Assembly (NCBI GenBank): GCA_030762935.1 | Contig: CM060888.1 | Coordinates: 120,601,468 to 120,665,467 of the forward strand | Origin: Hymenopus coronatus | Lineage: Eukaryota > Arthropoda > Insecta > Mantodea > Hymenopodidae | DNA length: 64,000 nucleotides | Direction of reading: 5' to 3' | In this document: piece by piece, positions 12,428-22,721 of the stretch | How positions within the stretch are numbered: the stretch's first letter is position 1 | Layout: the number at the start of each line of letters is the position of its first letter | The notes under the pieces: model-generated | The model's database searches: none | What the model saw: the letters and a program-made list of their open reading frames with translations, nothing else | What the model was told of the DNA's origin: nothing | Made by a program: the position numbers and the translations under genes

Positions 12428-13573
12428 AGAGCGAGGGAGGAAGGCATATTTTACGAAACATTTATGCCAACAGTTGTCAGCTTATTTTTCTTTCTCAAAT
12501 ATAAAACCCTATCAATGGAGACGCCATAAAAGTAAGTGACAAGTAACCTCGGAGACGCAAAGGACCAAGAAGGAAAAACAAGACCGATATTTTAGCAATC
12601 AACGCTGTCATTTTTTAGCTTTGAAGTAAAATTGCTAAGGAGGGCGTGAGAGGTGTGAACAGCTTATAGAAAAAGTGGCAAAAACTAGAAATATACAACC
12701 CAATGATTCCTGTCATTCTCTCGTTATTGTGGCAAATTTAAGGCTAAGCAGAGTTTTCTACTGGTGAAATGAACAGCAGAAGTTAATTACATGTTTATCA
12801 TCCATCCAAAATCACAAATTTTTCAGTCTGGTTACGAGTGTCCATAATTATGCGAATAGTTTTCAAATAAACAATAAGTATATCGAATAAATTGAGCAAA
12901 ATCCTTCAAAAAGAGTTTTTATTATTATTATTTACAAGGTCTATTATTAAGAGCCAATCATCTAGTGACTATTTGGTGACTATTACTGAGTACAATTATA
13001 ATAATTATTAGAAATAACTTTACCCACACAAACCTTCATAGCCCACTAGAATTTCAAAGCATTTTCTAGCTTTCTGTTTTTCCGTCTTTTTGCGCATTTA
13101 AACTGTTGGGGGAGCGATTTTTGTTTGTAATCATGGAAAAATATTAGTATGTGTAATTGGCACCCTAAAACCTCTGAAACATACTTTCTCATAACTTTAT
13201 TGTTTTCCGCAACAACTACAATATTAATAACGACGTAAGCAACGTGAAAAAGATATAAGCTTCCTTCCTAGAGCGAGGCCTAGGCCCTTCGGGGGACACC
13301 AATGGATTATTTCATTCATTCACTTCCAACATTTGTCTCATATTACTTAAATTACTTAACTTTTTACGTTTTCATCGTATGGATCATATTGTTTACTATT
13401 AAAATAATTAAACAATTCACTTAAAATCACTGGAGATTTTGCAAGATTTTGGTGTTAGTTGAGGTCTAAAATATATGCTGAGAATAATTGTGGAATTTAG
13501 AAACTTCACCGATGTATGCCCTTAAAAAGAATTAATTAAGTGTATTTTTAGTTTCTTTCGGGCACGTTATTCC
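12425..13573. other. Single-copy DNA, no feature seen
   Basis: No repeat copies, exons or RNA structures recognised. Confidence 0.4.
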
Positions 13574-13694
13574 CTTGTAACAAGTGATGACATTTAATGC
13601 TTTAGCATTAAGTCATTTTCCCTCTCAATTGGAGGGAATGTGTTTAAAACAGCAGTTGTGAGTGTATAAACTCTTATCAACACGTATTAATACG
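13574..13694. repeat. Cluster of four short perfect or near-perfect hairpins
   Basis: Within 121 bp lie CTTGTAACAAG (13574-13584), an ATGAC...GTCAT hairpin around TTAATGC/GCATTAA (13587-13615), TTCCCTC/GAGGGAA with a 7-nt loop (13618-13638) and the palindrome CGTATTAATACG (13683-13694). The cluster sits just upstream of the longest ORF in the window. No known function is assigned. Confidence 0.6.
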
Positions 13695-13721
13695 TATTGA
13701 AAATAAAGATAAAAAACCTTC

Positions 13722-14273
13722 ATGAAAAACAGATTAGACCAGCCATTACGCAAATCCATATTATCAGATCGCACATTACAGTTTCCCGATTCCAGCGGAT
13801 TTCTCTCATATCGCATCATTGGCATTGTGGGGAGAGGAGGGCACACTCCCCATCGCTACGCTCGCTCTCTTTCACTGCTCTCCATTTTCAACGCACCTGT
13901 TGAATATCTAAAGGACCCTCCTCGATTGTCCATAAATTACATCGGCAGAGGGAGCACGGTGCGGTCACCTTGTGGGGGCGGCAGCCCTATTGGGGGACAA
14001 TCGACAGCTCGTTTTGGTCAAGGGTCGCCAGGTGAGTCATGGGATTTGTGTTCTCACCCCAGGTTGCAAGGTGTTAATGAATGCGTTAGAACTTCGCCTG
14101 CTCCACTGGAAGATGGCTTAGTTCGCCAGAACCGATATCCGGATCAGTGTGTTTGTTATACCCACCCCAGGCTTCTACATTTAGTGGAAAAGGAAAATCT
14201 GTTGCAGCCGAGCACATACTCAACAAAAATAAATCCTGTTATTATTGTTTTTTCTCTATCACGTACCTTTTAG
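13722..14273 (+). CDS. Unrecognised 183-codon ORF, coding status doubtful
   Basis: The longest open frame in the window, in a locally GC-rich segment at about 13800-14100. I recognise no domain, signal peptide or family. The middle is Gly/Ser/Arg-rich (around GGGSPIGGQSTARFG). A consensus splice donor CAG|GTGAGT sits inside the frame at 14031-14036, and acceptor-like TCACCCCAG and CCCACCCCAG occur downstream. The true structure, if transcribed, may therefore be an exon ending at 14031, possibly a 5' exon in a GC-rich promoter region. The frame ends next to an R1 fragment at 14265. It could equally be a chance frame. Confidence 0.2.
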   Translation: MKNRLDQPLRKSILSDRTLQFPDSSGFLSYRIIGIVGRGGHTPHRYARSLSLLSIFNAPVEYLKDPPRLSINYIGRGSTVRSPCGGGSPIGGQSTARFGQGSPGESWDLCSHPRLQGVNECVRTSPAPLEDGLVRQNRYPDQCVCYTHPRLLHLVEKENLLQPSTYSTKINPVIIVFSLSRTF

Positions 14274-14337
14274 GTAGAGGACGTATTGCATTCCACCTAA
14301 ACACCTTAATGTTTTGAGGCCCACTGAATAAAATAAT
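14265..14337 (+). mobile_element. R1 head fragment joined to an inverted R1 copy
   Basis: Decayed forward R1 head (GACGTATTGCATTCCACC, TAATGTTTTGAGGCCCACTGAATAAAATA). It stops at the A-run where, in intact copies, the segment leading to the GT tract begins. An inverted copy starts immediately at 14338. Confidence 0.6.
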
Positions 14338-14928
14338 CTGATATATTCCATTCACGTGACTTTCTCTACAGCGCTAAAACAAATTATTGTTAAAAAACAT
14401 ATTTTTCTACCTGCTTTGTGATAATCGAGATAAACGTTAGCAGAAATTGTCTTAATTACTTGCTTCCTTGTAAGTGGAAGAAAAACAGGAGAATACACTA
14501 GGCTAAAACGATAGTCAAGTCTTTTAAAAGCCGGTTGCCATGTAGATGAAAACCGTTTCTATGCAGGACCAGGAGTTTACAACTTTAAGTATTTTAAATC
14601 TAAAACAAATAGCAAGGAATATCTCAGAAATGGGCAATTCCACGAGAAAAAACTCATTTGAAATAAATTGTGTGTTTTAACATCATCTACACTTTTTGTG
14701 TAGTAAATTTTTGTCTATCTATTACGGTTTACCAGTTATGCAAAATTCAGCAAAATGCATTCAGTATAAAGAGGTCTTTAGAGGCTATTCCCAGAAAATT
14801 AAATTTGGCATATAAATATCATTAATATACGGTATTTTAATCAAAATCGTTAGTCATTTTTGAAAAAATCTAAATTTTCGAAAATTTTCCCAAGTAAAGG
14901 ATAGTTTGGGGTAGGATTTTAATAGGAA
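14338..14928 (-). mobile_element. R1 repeat, reverse copy truncated
   Basis: Starts TCTGATATATTCCATTCACGTGAC, continues through TAGGCTAAAACGATAGTC, TTTACCAGTTATGC and TTTTAATCAAAATCG, and stops after GGATAGTTTGGGGTAGG. A Tigger-like remnant begins directly afterwards. Confidence 0.8.
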
Positions 14929-14939
14929 CTGTGATTGCA

Positions 14940-15403
14940 CTTTTGGACCATCTGCACGAAAAGCATGAGATCTACATTCAATGACTTAGATGCTGCTCTT
15001 TTACAATGGTTCAGCCCGTTTCAGGCGTGATGTTGCCGAAAAGGCTAACTTTTAACATGAAGCTAGAGGGAGAATTTAATGCCAGATTCAAAGTAATGGG
15101 AATCGCGAAATTACTGCAAGAAGAGTTCTAAGTGCTGTGCGAAAAAATATCAACTCCTCTCAGAAGCAGACCAACATCACGAACATTTTAAGAAATAAAC
15201 AGCTCTGCAATACCTATGCACAGAAGTAGGATAAACTTTTAAACAAAGAATACATGCTGAAAAAAGCTTTAAGTGTAATTTCCTATTTACATACTATGTT
15301 CTACGTTAAAAACATTAAATTATGGGTTTCTCGATTATTCATGCTTTTCGGTTATTCGTGCTTCTTCTCCCCCACATTACTCCGGATAATCGAGAGTATA
15401 CTG
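14940..15403 (+). mobile_element. Tigger/pogo-like DNA transposon remnant
   Basis: The right end is a terminal inverted repeat, CTCCGGATAATCGAGAGTATACTG in type, at 15380-15403, preceded by the typical subterminal words CTCGATTATTCATGC and TCGGTTATTCGTG. Inside, a degenerate transposase shows a plus-strand stretch like NDLDAALLQWFSPFQA (about 14975-15027). A shifted frame follows, resembling MLPKRLTFNMKLEGEFNARF (about 15031-15095), which matches the CENP-B-type helix-turn-helix region of Tigger transposases (L..AL..WF, then ML..KAL.FN). Frameshifts and stops make it a pseudogene. The left terminus was not found. Confidence 0.6.
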
Positions 15404-15459
15404 CACTTCCTTCTTTATGAGTAGAAGGAAGTACAGTATACTCTCGATTATCCGGAGTA
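15378..15459. repeat. 37-bp near-perfect inverted repeat (hairpin)
   Basis: The arms 15378-15414 and 15423-15459 are reverse complements with a single mismatch and a loop of about 8 nt. The left arm is the right terminus of the Tigger remnant plus CACTTCCTTCT; the right arm is its inverted copy. GAGTAGAAGG occurs at both 15419-15428 and 15455-15464. A strong hairpin of this kind can arise by template switching during replication. Confidence 0.85.
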
Positions 15460-16188
15460 GAAGGAAATAAGGCGAGAGCGATATTCAACTCTTTTAAAAG
15501 CTGATCGCTATGTGAAACAATAGATGTTCGGTTCGGTTTGCATGGCCAACTGTAAAATTAGAGACAAAACGAAAGGTGGCTTTCTACTATTTGAAAAGAG
15601 TCTACTCGGTTTAAAATTGTAACTATAACACGGAATATAATGGTCAACTCTTCAAAAAAAAAAAAAAAAAAAAAAAAAAATGTACATGACACAAATTATA
15701 TGTTTTAGGAAAACTACATTTTCTGAGTGGTAAGTTTTTGTCTATCTCATACGTTTTACCAGTTATGCAAAATTCACCCACAATTAAGAGGTCTTCAGAG
15801 GATATTCACAGAACATTAAAGATATATCTACATTTGTCATTTAAACATCTTTGATATCGGTATTTTATTCAAAATCGTTAAAGCCATTTTTTGAAAAAAT
15901 AAACATTTTGAAAAATATTTTCCATGATAAATGATAGTTTGGGATGAGGGTTTTTTCTCAACATACTAAAATAAAATGCCAAGTTTGGTATTATACCAAT
16001 TTTTTGTTTTTGAGTTATCGTGTTCACGGGCATACACGCACATGCACAGACCTTTTTCTAAAAAATGCTTTTATATATATATACACACATAGGATCCTAA
16101 AACGCGTATTTTCTGTGAAATCCAGTATCGAATTTTTGAGTGGAATGCAATACATTCTCTATACATAGTAGTACGTGTAGAGAGAACA
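15460..16188 (-). mobile_element. R1 repeat, reverse copy missing its distal end
   Basis: From TAGAAGGAAATAAGG through GCGATATTCAACTC, a 28-bp A-run at 15653-15680, the body blocks, a short CA tract and TCTCTATACATAGTAGTACGTG near 16180. The R1 distal end (TCTGATGTG...) is absent, apparently lost at the Tigger junction. Confidence 0.75.
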
Positions 16189-16195
16189 AATGGCG

Positions 16196-16463
16196 TGTTA
16201 TTTATGGACGCTCTTTAACTACTCTGGTCCTCAGCGTCCCATTCTAAATTGGGCGTGAAAGACCGCTTAATTTTGCTCAGGCTTGAGGTTCTTTTACGTG
16301 CCGTAAATCAACGACGCGGGACCAACGGCTTTACTTTCCTTCCGAAGGAAGCCATGCTAAGGATTTTTACACCCGAAAAAATCCATCGTCCTCCGCCGGG
16401 TTTGAACCCCGACCTTGGGTATATGAAGTTAGCATGGTAACCATTACTCTACGGAGGGCGGCT
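16196..16463 (-). mobile_element. SINE family A, full-length copy
   Basis: Minus-strand tRNA-derived SINE. The head, read on minus, is CCGCCCTCCGTAGAGTAATGG with an A-box-like part and the B box GGGGTTCAAACCC, followed by the family A body and the tail GCGTCCATAAATAAC. CGTGTAGA occurs on both sides (16174-16181 and 16464-16471) as a likely 8-bp target-site duplication, so this copy inserted into the end of the neighbouring R1. The intact promoter-like boxes suggest a relatively young copy. Confidence 0.88.
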
Positions 16464-16560
16464 CGTGTAGATACCGTAATGAAGAGTCGGATAAATAATA
16501 AACTTTGTATTTAAGGGGTATTGACAGTTTCGCTACATTTCGCTACAATCGGTATAAAAA

Positions 16561-17213
16561 TCTGATGTGTTCCATTCACATAACTTTCTCTAGATATTCC
16601 ATACACAAATTATTCTTACAAAATATTATTCTAGATCATGCCAATCGAGATAAATATTAGACTTGGTCATATTACTTGCTTCTTTGTAAGTAGAAGAGAA
16701 ATAAGGGAATACATTAGGCTAAAGCGATAGTCAAATCTTTTAAAAGCTGATCGCTATGTGAAACAATTGAGGTTCGCTTCGCTCTGAACCATCCCGTTTG
16801 AGAAAATTTAGGTGGCTTAAAGATGAAACCAACAACTATAACGGTCAAATATAGAATAAAAACATATATGGCATAATTTACGCTTTTTATCTATATTTCT
16901 TGTGTAGTAAGTTTTAGCCTATCTCTTATGGTTTAAAAATTTAAAATTTGCAAAACTCGTCAGAATAAAGAAGTCTTCAGAGGCTACTCCCATATAATTC
17001 AAAATATACATTTTATTTATTATATAAATATATTTAATATACGTTATTTTAAACAAAATCGTTGGGGCCATTTTTGAGAAAAACAAAAATTTCAAACAAT
17101 TTTCCATGTAAAGTGTAGTTTGTAGTTGAGGGATTTTCTTGAAAATTGTCGTGTCGCATCCTTGGAAGATTCTGAACATAAATACTATGTGTGGCATTTG
17201 ACGGTGTTTTCTT
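16561..17213 (-). mobile_element. R1 repeat, reverse copy
   Basis: Starts TCTGATGTGTTCCATTCAC after an A-run and reads normally to GGAAGATTCTGAACATAAATAC. It then breaks at GTGTTTTCTTTCTCG, where sequence from an earlier part of the R1 body (ACGTTTAACTCCACAC) begins again. Confidence 0.8.
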
Positions 17214-17650
17214 TCTCGAAAACGTTTAACTCCACACAAAAAATGTGTATAGCATAAATTGTGTGTTTTAATGAGATCTACATTTTTTGTATAGTAAGTA
17301 GATGTATATCTGTTACTTTTTGCCAGTTATATAAAAGTCATCCAGAATGAAGAGGTATTTAGAGGATATTTCCAGAAAATCCAAGATACATCTTTCGTTT
17401 GTTATAAATATATCTTAAACATCCGGTATTTCAATCACAATCTTTAGTACCATTTTTGAGTAAACCAAAAATTTCAAAAAATGTTCCATGTAAAGGGTGG
17501 TTTGGGCTGGGGAAATTTTCTTGGAAATCTCTGTGTCGCATCCTTGGAAGATACCAAACTTAAATACCAAGTTTGGTATTTAACGGACTTTTCGTTTTTG
17601 ATATGTAAGCACGCGCGCGCGCGCGCACTCACACGAACATTTTCCTTTTT
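17214..17650 (-). mobile_element. R1 host copy interrupted by a forward copy
   Basis: A second reverse R1 segment begins mid-body at about 17214 and proceeds to the CG/CA microsatellite (GCGCGCGCGCGCACTCACAC) and ACATTTTCCTTTTT. A forward copy starts at this T-run, position 17651. After that copy the host resumes with TTTTTTTCAGTGGTTCCCAAAACATTTAC at about 18463-18520. Confidence 0.75.
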
Positions 17651-18461
17651 ACTTTCTACATGTACTATGTACATAGTGTATAGAGAAGGTATTGTATTCC
17701 ACCCAAAAATTCGATAACGAGAGTCCACCAGAAATACATGTTTTGGGTTCCCTGAATCCCCAAAAAAAAAAATTTTGGAAAAAGGTCCTGTGTGTGCGTG
17801 TATGTGTGTGTGTCTGTGTCTGTGGACAGCAAAGCTCAAAAACGAAAAGACCGTTAAATACCATAAGTTTGGTATCCTCCAAGGATGCGCCACGAAGATT
17901 TTCAAGAAAATCCCCCCACCCCCCACTACCCTTTACATGGAACTTTTTTCGAAAATTTTGATTTTCTCAAAAATAGCTCTAACGATTTTGATTAAAATAG
18001 CGTATATTAAAGATATTTACCTGACACATAATATGTATATATTGAATTTTCTGGGAATAGCCTGTGAAGAGTACTTTATTCTGGAAGAATTTTGCATAAC
18101 TGCTAAACAGTAAGAGATGGACAAAAACTTAACACACAAAATAATGTAGAGGACATTAAAACACACAATTTATGTTATATAATTTTTTTTTCGAGGAGTT
18201 GATCGTTTTTTTTAGATATTCCTTGTTTTTGGTTTCAGTTTTGGAAAACTTGTACTCTTCTCATACAGGAATTTGTCAACTCGTGTCCATACAAACAAAG
18301 GAACTTCAGTCACTTAGTAACCAGCTTGTGACTTCACTTTAACCTATGATACTCCCATATTTCGCTTCTACTTACAAGGAAGCAAGTAATAAGTCTATTT
18401 CTGCTATTTTTTTCTCGATTAGCTTGAAATAAATAGAACAAGTCTATTAACAATAATCAGA
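17651..18461 (+). mobile_element. R1 repeat, forward copy nested in R1
   Basis: ACTTTCTACATGTACTATG at the start, then all body blocks, ending AACAATAATCAGA. The last part is shortened: the GTAGAGAAAGTCATGTGAATGG segment is missing while the terminal CAGA and T-run are kept. Overlapping frames of 78-150 codons on both strands are R1 sequence and are not conserved between copies. Confidence 0.8.
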
Positions 18462-18686
18462 CTTTTTTTTCAGTGGTTCCCAAAACATTTACTTTCATTT
18501 ATATCATTATTATTGGTTTGAAAACTGTTATTCAGTTGCTTCTCGCAATCTAACAGAAATCGCATGTAATTTTAAGGCCAGTATATAGTGAGTCGTGTTT
18601 ATACATGACTATCGATTCCGTTTTCTCCATCCCCTTGTACCTGAAACGAAAGGACCTGTCTTGATTAATATGAAGTACATAGTCTG

Positions 18687-19138
18687 GGCTAGTGTCCCCT
18701 GTATTAAAAAATAGCATTTTTAGAAGAAAGATCTGTGTGTATGTGTTGGGAGAGGGAGGGAGAGAGTGCGTGGGTGCGCCGTCTATGAACAGGATAACTC
18801 ATAACTCATACAGAAACAGAAGTCGGTTAAATAGAAAATTAAGTTCAGCATTTTCATAAAATCCCCCACCCCTAACTACCCTTTACATGAAAAAAATTCG
18901 AAAACTTTGATTTTCTGAAAACCCTCTCAACGATTTTGACTAAAATACGTATATTAAAAATATTTGCATGACAAATAAAATGTATACTTTGCATTCTCTA
19001 GGAAGAGCCTCTGAGGACCTCTTCATTCTAGGTAAGTTTTGTAAACTGATAAACTGTGAGAGATAGACAACAACTTATTGCACAAAAAATTAGATCTCAT
19101 TAAAACATTTGCCACACCTATTTTTGTGGAGTGTATAG
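18687..19138 (+). mobile_element. R1 repeat, forward partial copy
   Basis: Starts near the CTGTATTAAAAAATAGCATTTTT A-run site, contains a degenerate GT/GA tract, then ATCCCCCACCCCTAACTACC, TTTACATG, AATGTATACTTTGC, AAGCCTCTGAGG-like and TATTTTTGTGGAGTG. The head and the last quarter are absent. Confidence 0.75.
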
Positions 19139-20243
19139 CCGGCGAGTTGGGTATATCAGATCTACTAAGTTCTCCCTGTTTCAGAGCATTCCGTTTGGTT
19201 TCCTGTCAACGCTCAGTGTGACCACACTCAAGGGGAAGGCGCAGTTTGTTGCAATTACATACTTGCTTTATGCACTACAACTTTTGTGAGTTCGCGTGAG
19301 CTGAACAGCTGTACAGTTAAACATGTTCTCTTAAAATTAACTTTAGAACTTTTATCAGGTAGACCATAAAATCGCAAGGATCGAATATGGAAGCCCTTAG
19401 GATTAGTCAACAAAACGAAATAGTAATAATAGTACCTAATAATACTTTCGTAAACTTACCATTACAAAACCCCTCTTTGGTTTTATTTTTATACTACTAA
19501 TGCAGATTGGGTGCTAGGTATTTATAATATTAAAGTGCTCTTAATTATCGTTATTTTTCGTTTAATCTTTTTGTTATCACCGAGATTATTCTGAGGTTTG
19601 TTAATTTCTATCTTGTTAAAAAAACCAAACGTGATTTTATGTAAAACTATTGTATATAGAAACGATACAGGCTATCAAATTAATTCATCCTGAAGACAAC
19701 AGAAAAGCCGTTTACAGATAAACTGATAATTTTTACAAAGCAGAGATTACTAACATTACATCCGAATGATGAAATATGCGAGTTAAACTTATGTCCGTGA
19801 ACTTTTAATTTACTTCCAAATAGAATGAACTATTAAATAATATTATCTAGTGTTGAGAATGCCTGACTAATATTTGTAACGAAAGATCAAGAACTATTGG
19901 TAAACAAATACCGGTATAACAAAAAGGAAAAGAAGACATCGAGTTATTACCAATTCACATTTTAGATTTCGTCGGCTTTCCATGATTACCCTATTTCGGT
20001 TTACGATATTCTAAAGAATAATTGTGAGAAAGAAGATGCAAACTTGATACGAGTCTTCATATTAAGTTTATTATACATAATAAACACCATATTTTTAATT
20101 GCAATTATTTACAAGAAAAATCACCTAGCCATTTCGCTCTTTCTTATTCAAACTTTCTTATCAGTTCCTTATTTCATTTTTCCAGATATTACCTCACAGA
20201 TTTTTCCTACTGCGCTTGGTTTAAGGTTTTTATTTCTCCTACG
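19139..20243. other. Single-copy DNA; one unrecognised ATG-less frame
   Basis: No repeat copy. A plus-strand frame is open from about 19966 to a stop at 20260-20262 but contains no ATG. Its translation has two hydrophobic stretches (around LIRVFILSLLYIINTIFLIA and AISLFLIQTFLSVPYFIF). It could be an exon of a membrane protein or an AT-rich chance frame; no family is recognised. Confidence 0.25.
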
Positions 20244-20248
20244 TTGTG

Positions 20249-20509
20249 ATGATTCTAAATAAGAATGTATCAAACGTGAAATACTATTGGAATCAATTAA
20301 ATCCAAAAGTTAAGTCAGTGTACAGCTGCTATTTAAACCATTTAAAACCGGACTACGCCATAGATCTTTTGCTGAGAAGAACAGGTTTTGACATTCACCA
20401 ATCACAACGTACCATTACTCCGAGTAAAGAAGTCTTCCAAAGGAAAAAGGTTGGAATAGGATTTATTGATGTCACCTTTATAGCTCTTTGCCACAAATAT
20501 CTTGTGTGA
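20249..20509 (+). CDS. Unrecognised ORF of about 86 codons
   Basis: Starts at ATG 20249, which overlaps the end of the preceding open frame by 14 bp. It encodes a basic, Tyr/Leu-rich product containing YYWNQLNPKVKSVYSCYLN and ITPSKEVFQRKKVG. No domain is recognised. It lies in repeat-free DNA and is followed after about 90 bp by another small ORF. The close spacing of three frames on one strand is unusual for animal DNA and would fit a remnant of an integrated compact genome, but this is inference; each frame is short enough to occur by chance. Confidence 0.2.
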   Translation: MILNKNVSNVKYYWNQLNPKVKSVYSCYLNHLKPDYAIDLLLRRTGFDIHQSQRTITPSKEVFQRKKVGIGFIDVTFIALCHKYLV

Positions 20510-20602
20510 GTCCCTTACGACCCCAGCTCACACGATAAAACTTGCTGTTCCCGCAGCTATTTGAAATATTCCTCACACGGGAGCCATTAAAAAAGTAGCG
20601 TT

Positions 20603-20755
20603 ATGGATCACGAACAAAACCTGCGCCTACTAACAGTAAAATATCAGATCTTACCATATTTACGACAGGGCTCAATATGTTTGGAACTTTACGTGCTCTG
20701 GAAATATTACCCTGCATTCTTCTTTATAAACATACTTTATGTCAGAGTAATCTGA
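20603..20755 (+). CDS. Unrecognised 50-codon ORF
   Basis: ATG at 20603 and TGA at 20753-20755. The product starts MDHEQNLRLLTVKYQILPYL and ends in an aromatic, hydrophobic stretch (YYPAFFFINILYVRVI). It is the third consecutive plus-strand frame in this region. No family recognised. Confidence 0.15.
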   Translation: MDHEQNLRLLTVKYQILPYLRQGSICLELYVLWKYYPAFFFINILYVRVI

Positions 20756-21289
20756 AACATTACATTTATGCTGATTGTTTATGGAAAACATTTATGAACA
20801 GTTTGTAACTTAACATAGCAATTCAATGGAGCCCTTGTGTGTTATTTCTGTTTTGTGTAATATACCACCATATGGTAGATGCTAACCAATTAAAGTTAAT
20901 AAAGATGAATCTGAAAGGCGAAAAACAGTCTCCGGGGGGGGAGGGACTCTAATGCGCTCCAAGTACACATCTTTCTCTATTCACTAACTAATGCTTATTT
21001 TCATATACTATGCTCTGTATATTATTCACACATATGTATGTTTCTCTATTTACTTCCTGCTAACATACTTTTAGCAGGCACATAAGAGCGTATTATGGGA
21101 AGCTGATACGGCAATCAATTACGTCATAAACTTGATATTTACACACTATTTGCATAGGATTATAAGAGACCAAACATTGACAACTATAAATCTTTCTTAA
21201 ATACAGAAAATTAGATGAGATAACGCCTACAAATGGTTAACTAAAAATTTCACAGATTGCATTTTTTCGCGTAAACTTATGTAAAATTA
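20756..21289. other. Single-copy DNA, no feature seen
   Basis: Contains a G-run at about 20934-20942 and otherwise nothing recognised. Confidence 0.4.
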
Positions 21290-21752
21290 ATGAAACTGAG
21301 GACTTTGAAGTTATTCACAAAAAGTTACGATATACATTTTATTTATCGCATTAATATCTTTAACCTAGCTATTTTAATCAAAATCTTTAAGAGTCAGTTT
21401 TTGTTACATAAAAATAGCGAAAAGTGTTAATTTGGAGAGGAGCATTTTTTTTTTTTTTTTTTTTTTTAATCTTTCCCTGTAATCCTTTCTCTTCGGTTTA
21501 CAAGTTATACAAAAGTAATACAGAACGAAGACGACTTTCTGTATTTCATTGGTCATGAAACTATCTTAAAGGTATTAAGCAACGTCGTTAGAGCCTTTTT
21601 TGTGAAAATGAAAGTTTTCGAAGTATTTTCTTTAAAACATTCAAGTCGCATCCTTAGAAAATGCCATATTTAAATAACAAGTTTGGTATTAAATCTAATT
21701 CTCGTTTTTTGAGTTTGCTGTTCATACACGCACCCGGATTATTTTCTAAAAA
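21290..21752 (-). mobile_element. R1 host copy, proximal part of a nested pair
   Basis: Diverged reverse R1. It runs through TTTATTTATCGCATTAATATC and a 22-bp T-run at 21446-21467, then repeats part of the body (TTTACAAGTTATACAAAAG onward) to CACGCACCCGGATTATTTTCTAAAAA, where a complete reverse copy begins. The internal repetition shows an older rearrangement. Confidence 0.65.
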
Positions 21753-22591
21753 TCGAATGTGTTCCATTCACATGAGCTTGTTTGCATCTGTGTCAAATTA
21801 CTCTTAAAAATATGTTCTTCGATCTACTTCATGCTAATTGAGATAAACTCTAGCAGAAACGGTCTAATTACTTAACTTCTTACAAGTAGAAGGAAGTCTT
21901 GGGAACACAATAGACTGAAGTGACAGTCAAATATCTTAAAAGATGGTTGCCATGGACTGAAATTCTTTTCCTTGCATGCCAGTAGTTGACAAATGCTGTA
22001 TTTTAAAACTAAAAACCAATATCAAGGAATATCTCAGCAATATTTACTATAAAAAAAGGTCTGCCATAAATTGTGTTTTAATGAGCTCTACATTTTTTGA
22101 GTGGTGAAATTCATTCTCTCTCCTAAGATTTACCATTATGCAAAAAATAATTTTACTTAATTCACCCCTCACCGACCCTAATGAAGAGAACTTCATGGGC
22201 TCTTCCCAAAAATCCATGATAAAATTTTGTTTTTCATATAAATATCTGTATTATATGGTACTTTAATCAGAATTGATACGGCATATTTGAGAAAATTGAA
22301 CATTTCCAATTTTTTCCCATATAAGGGGTAGTTTTGGGTTAGGGGAATTTCTAGAAATGCTTGTCTCGCATCCTTGGAAGATGCTGAACTTAAATATCAA
22401 GTTCTGAATTTTACTGACTCGTTTTTAAGTTGAAATGTTGACAAATGAAAGCACACACGAAGGTTTTTCTAAATATATTTTATTCAGGGGACGTTAAAAC
22501 GTGCATTTCCAGTTAAATATCAGTATCGAGTTTTGGGTGGAATGCATTATCTTCTCTACCTATGTACTACTATGTACTAAGTAGAGAAAGT
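21753..22591 (-). mobile_element. R1 repeat, complete reverse copy nested in R1
   Basis: 839 bp from TCGAATGTGTTCCATTCAC to GTAGAGAAAGT. It is flanked on the left by ATTATTTTCTAAAAA (ending 21752) and on the right by AAAAT then ATTATTTTCTAAAAA, so the host's 15-bp motif is present on both sides. The microsatellite is reduced to GCACACACG. Confidence 0.85.
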
Positions 22592-22593
22592 AA

Positions 22594-22721
22594 AATATTA
22601 TTTTCTAAAAACTTTTTTTCTGTTTTGGGGGGATTCAAAGTTTATCGAAATATGAATTTCCGGTGAAAAATCAATTTTGGGTGGAATACATACCTACTAT
22701 GTACGTGGTAGAGAAAGTAGA
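22594..22721 (-). mobile_element. R1 host copy, distal part of a nested pair
   Basis: Resumes the interrupted host with CTTTTTTTCTG, GGGGGGATTCAAAG, ATGAATTTCCGGTG, TTTGGGTGGAATAC and TACGTGGTAGAGAAAGTAG, that is, the head end of a reverse R1. Confidence 0.75.

Noticed and set aside
12271..12504. A frame with Glu-Arg repeats after a good pyrimidine-rich acceptor (TTCTTTCTTTTAG)
   Set aside because: The frame is sustained by the GA microsatellite, and the remainder is AT-rich and unrecognised.
17474..17926. A 150-codon minus-strand frame and overlapping frames of similar length on the other strand
   Set aside because: It lies wholly within two facing R1 copies. The frame is broken in other R1 copies and reads through the CA/GT tract, so it is not a gene.
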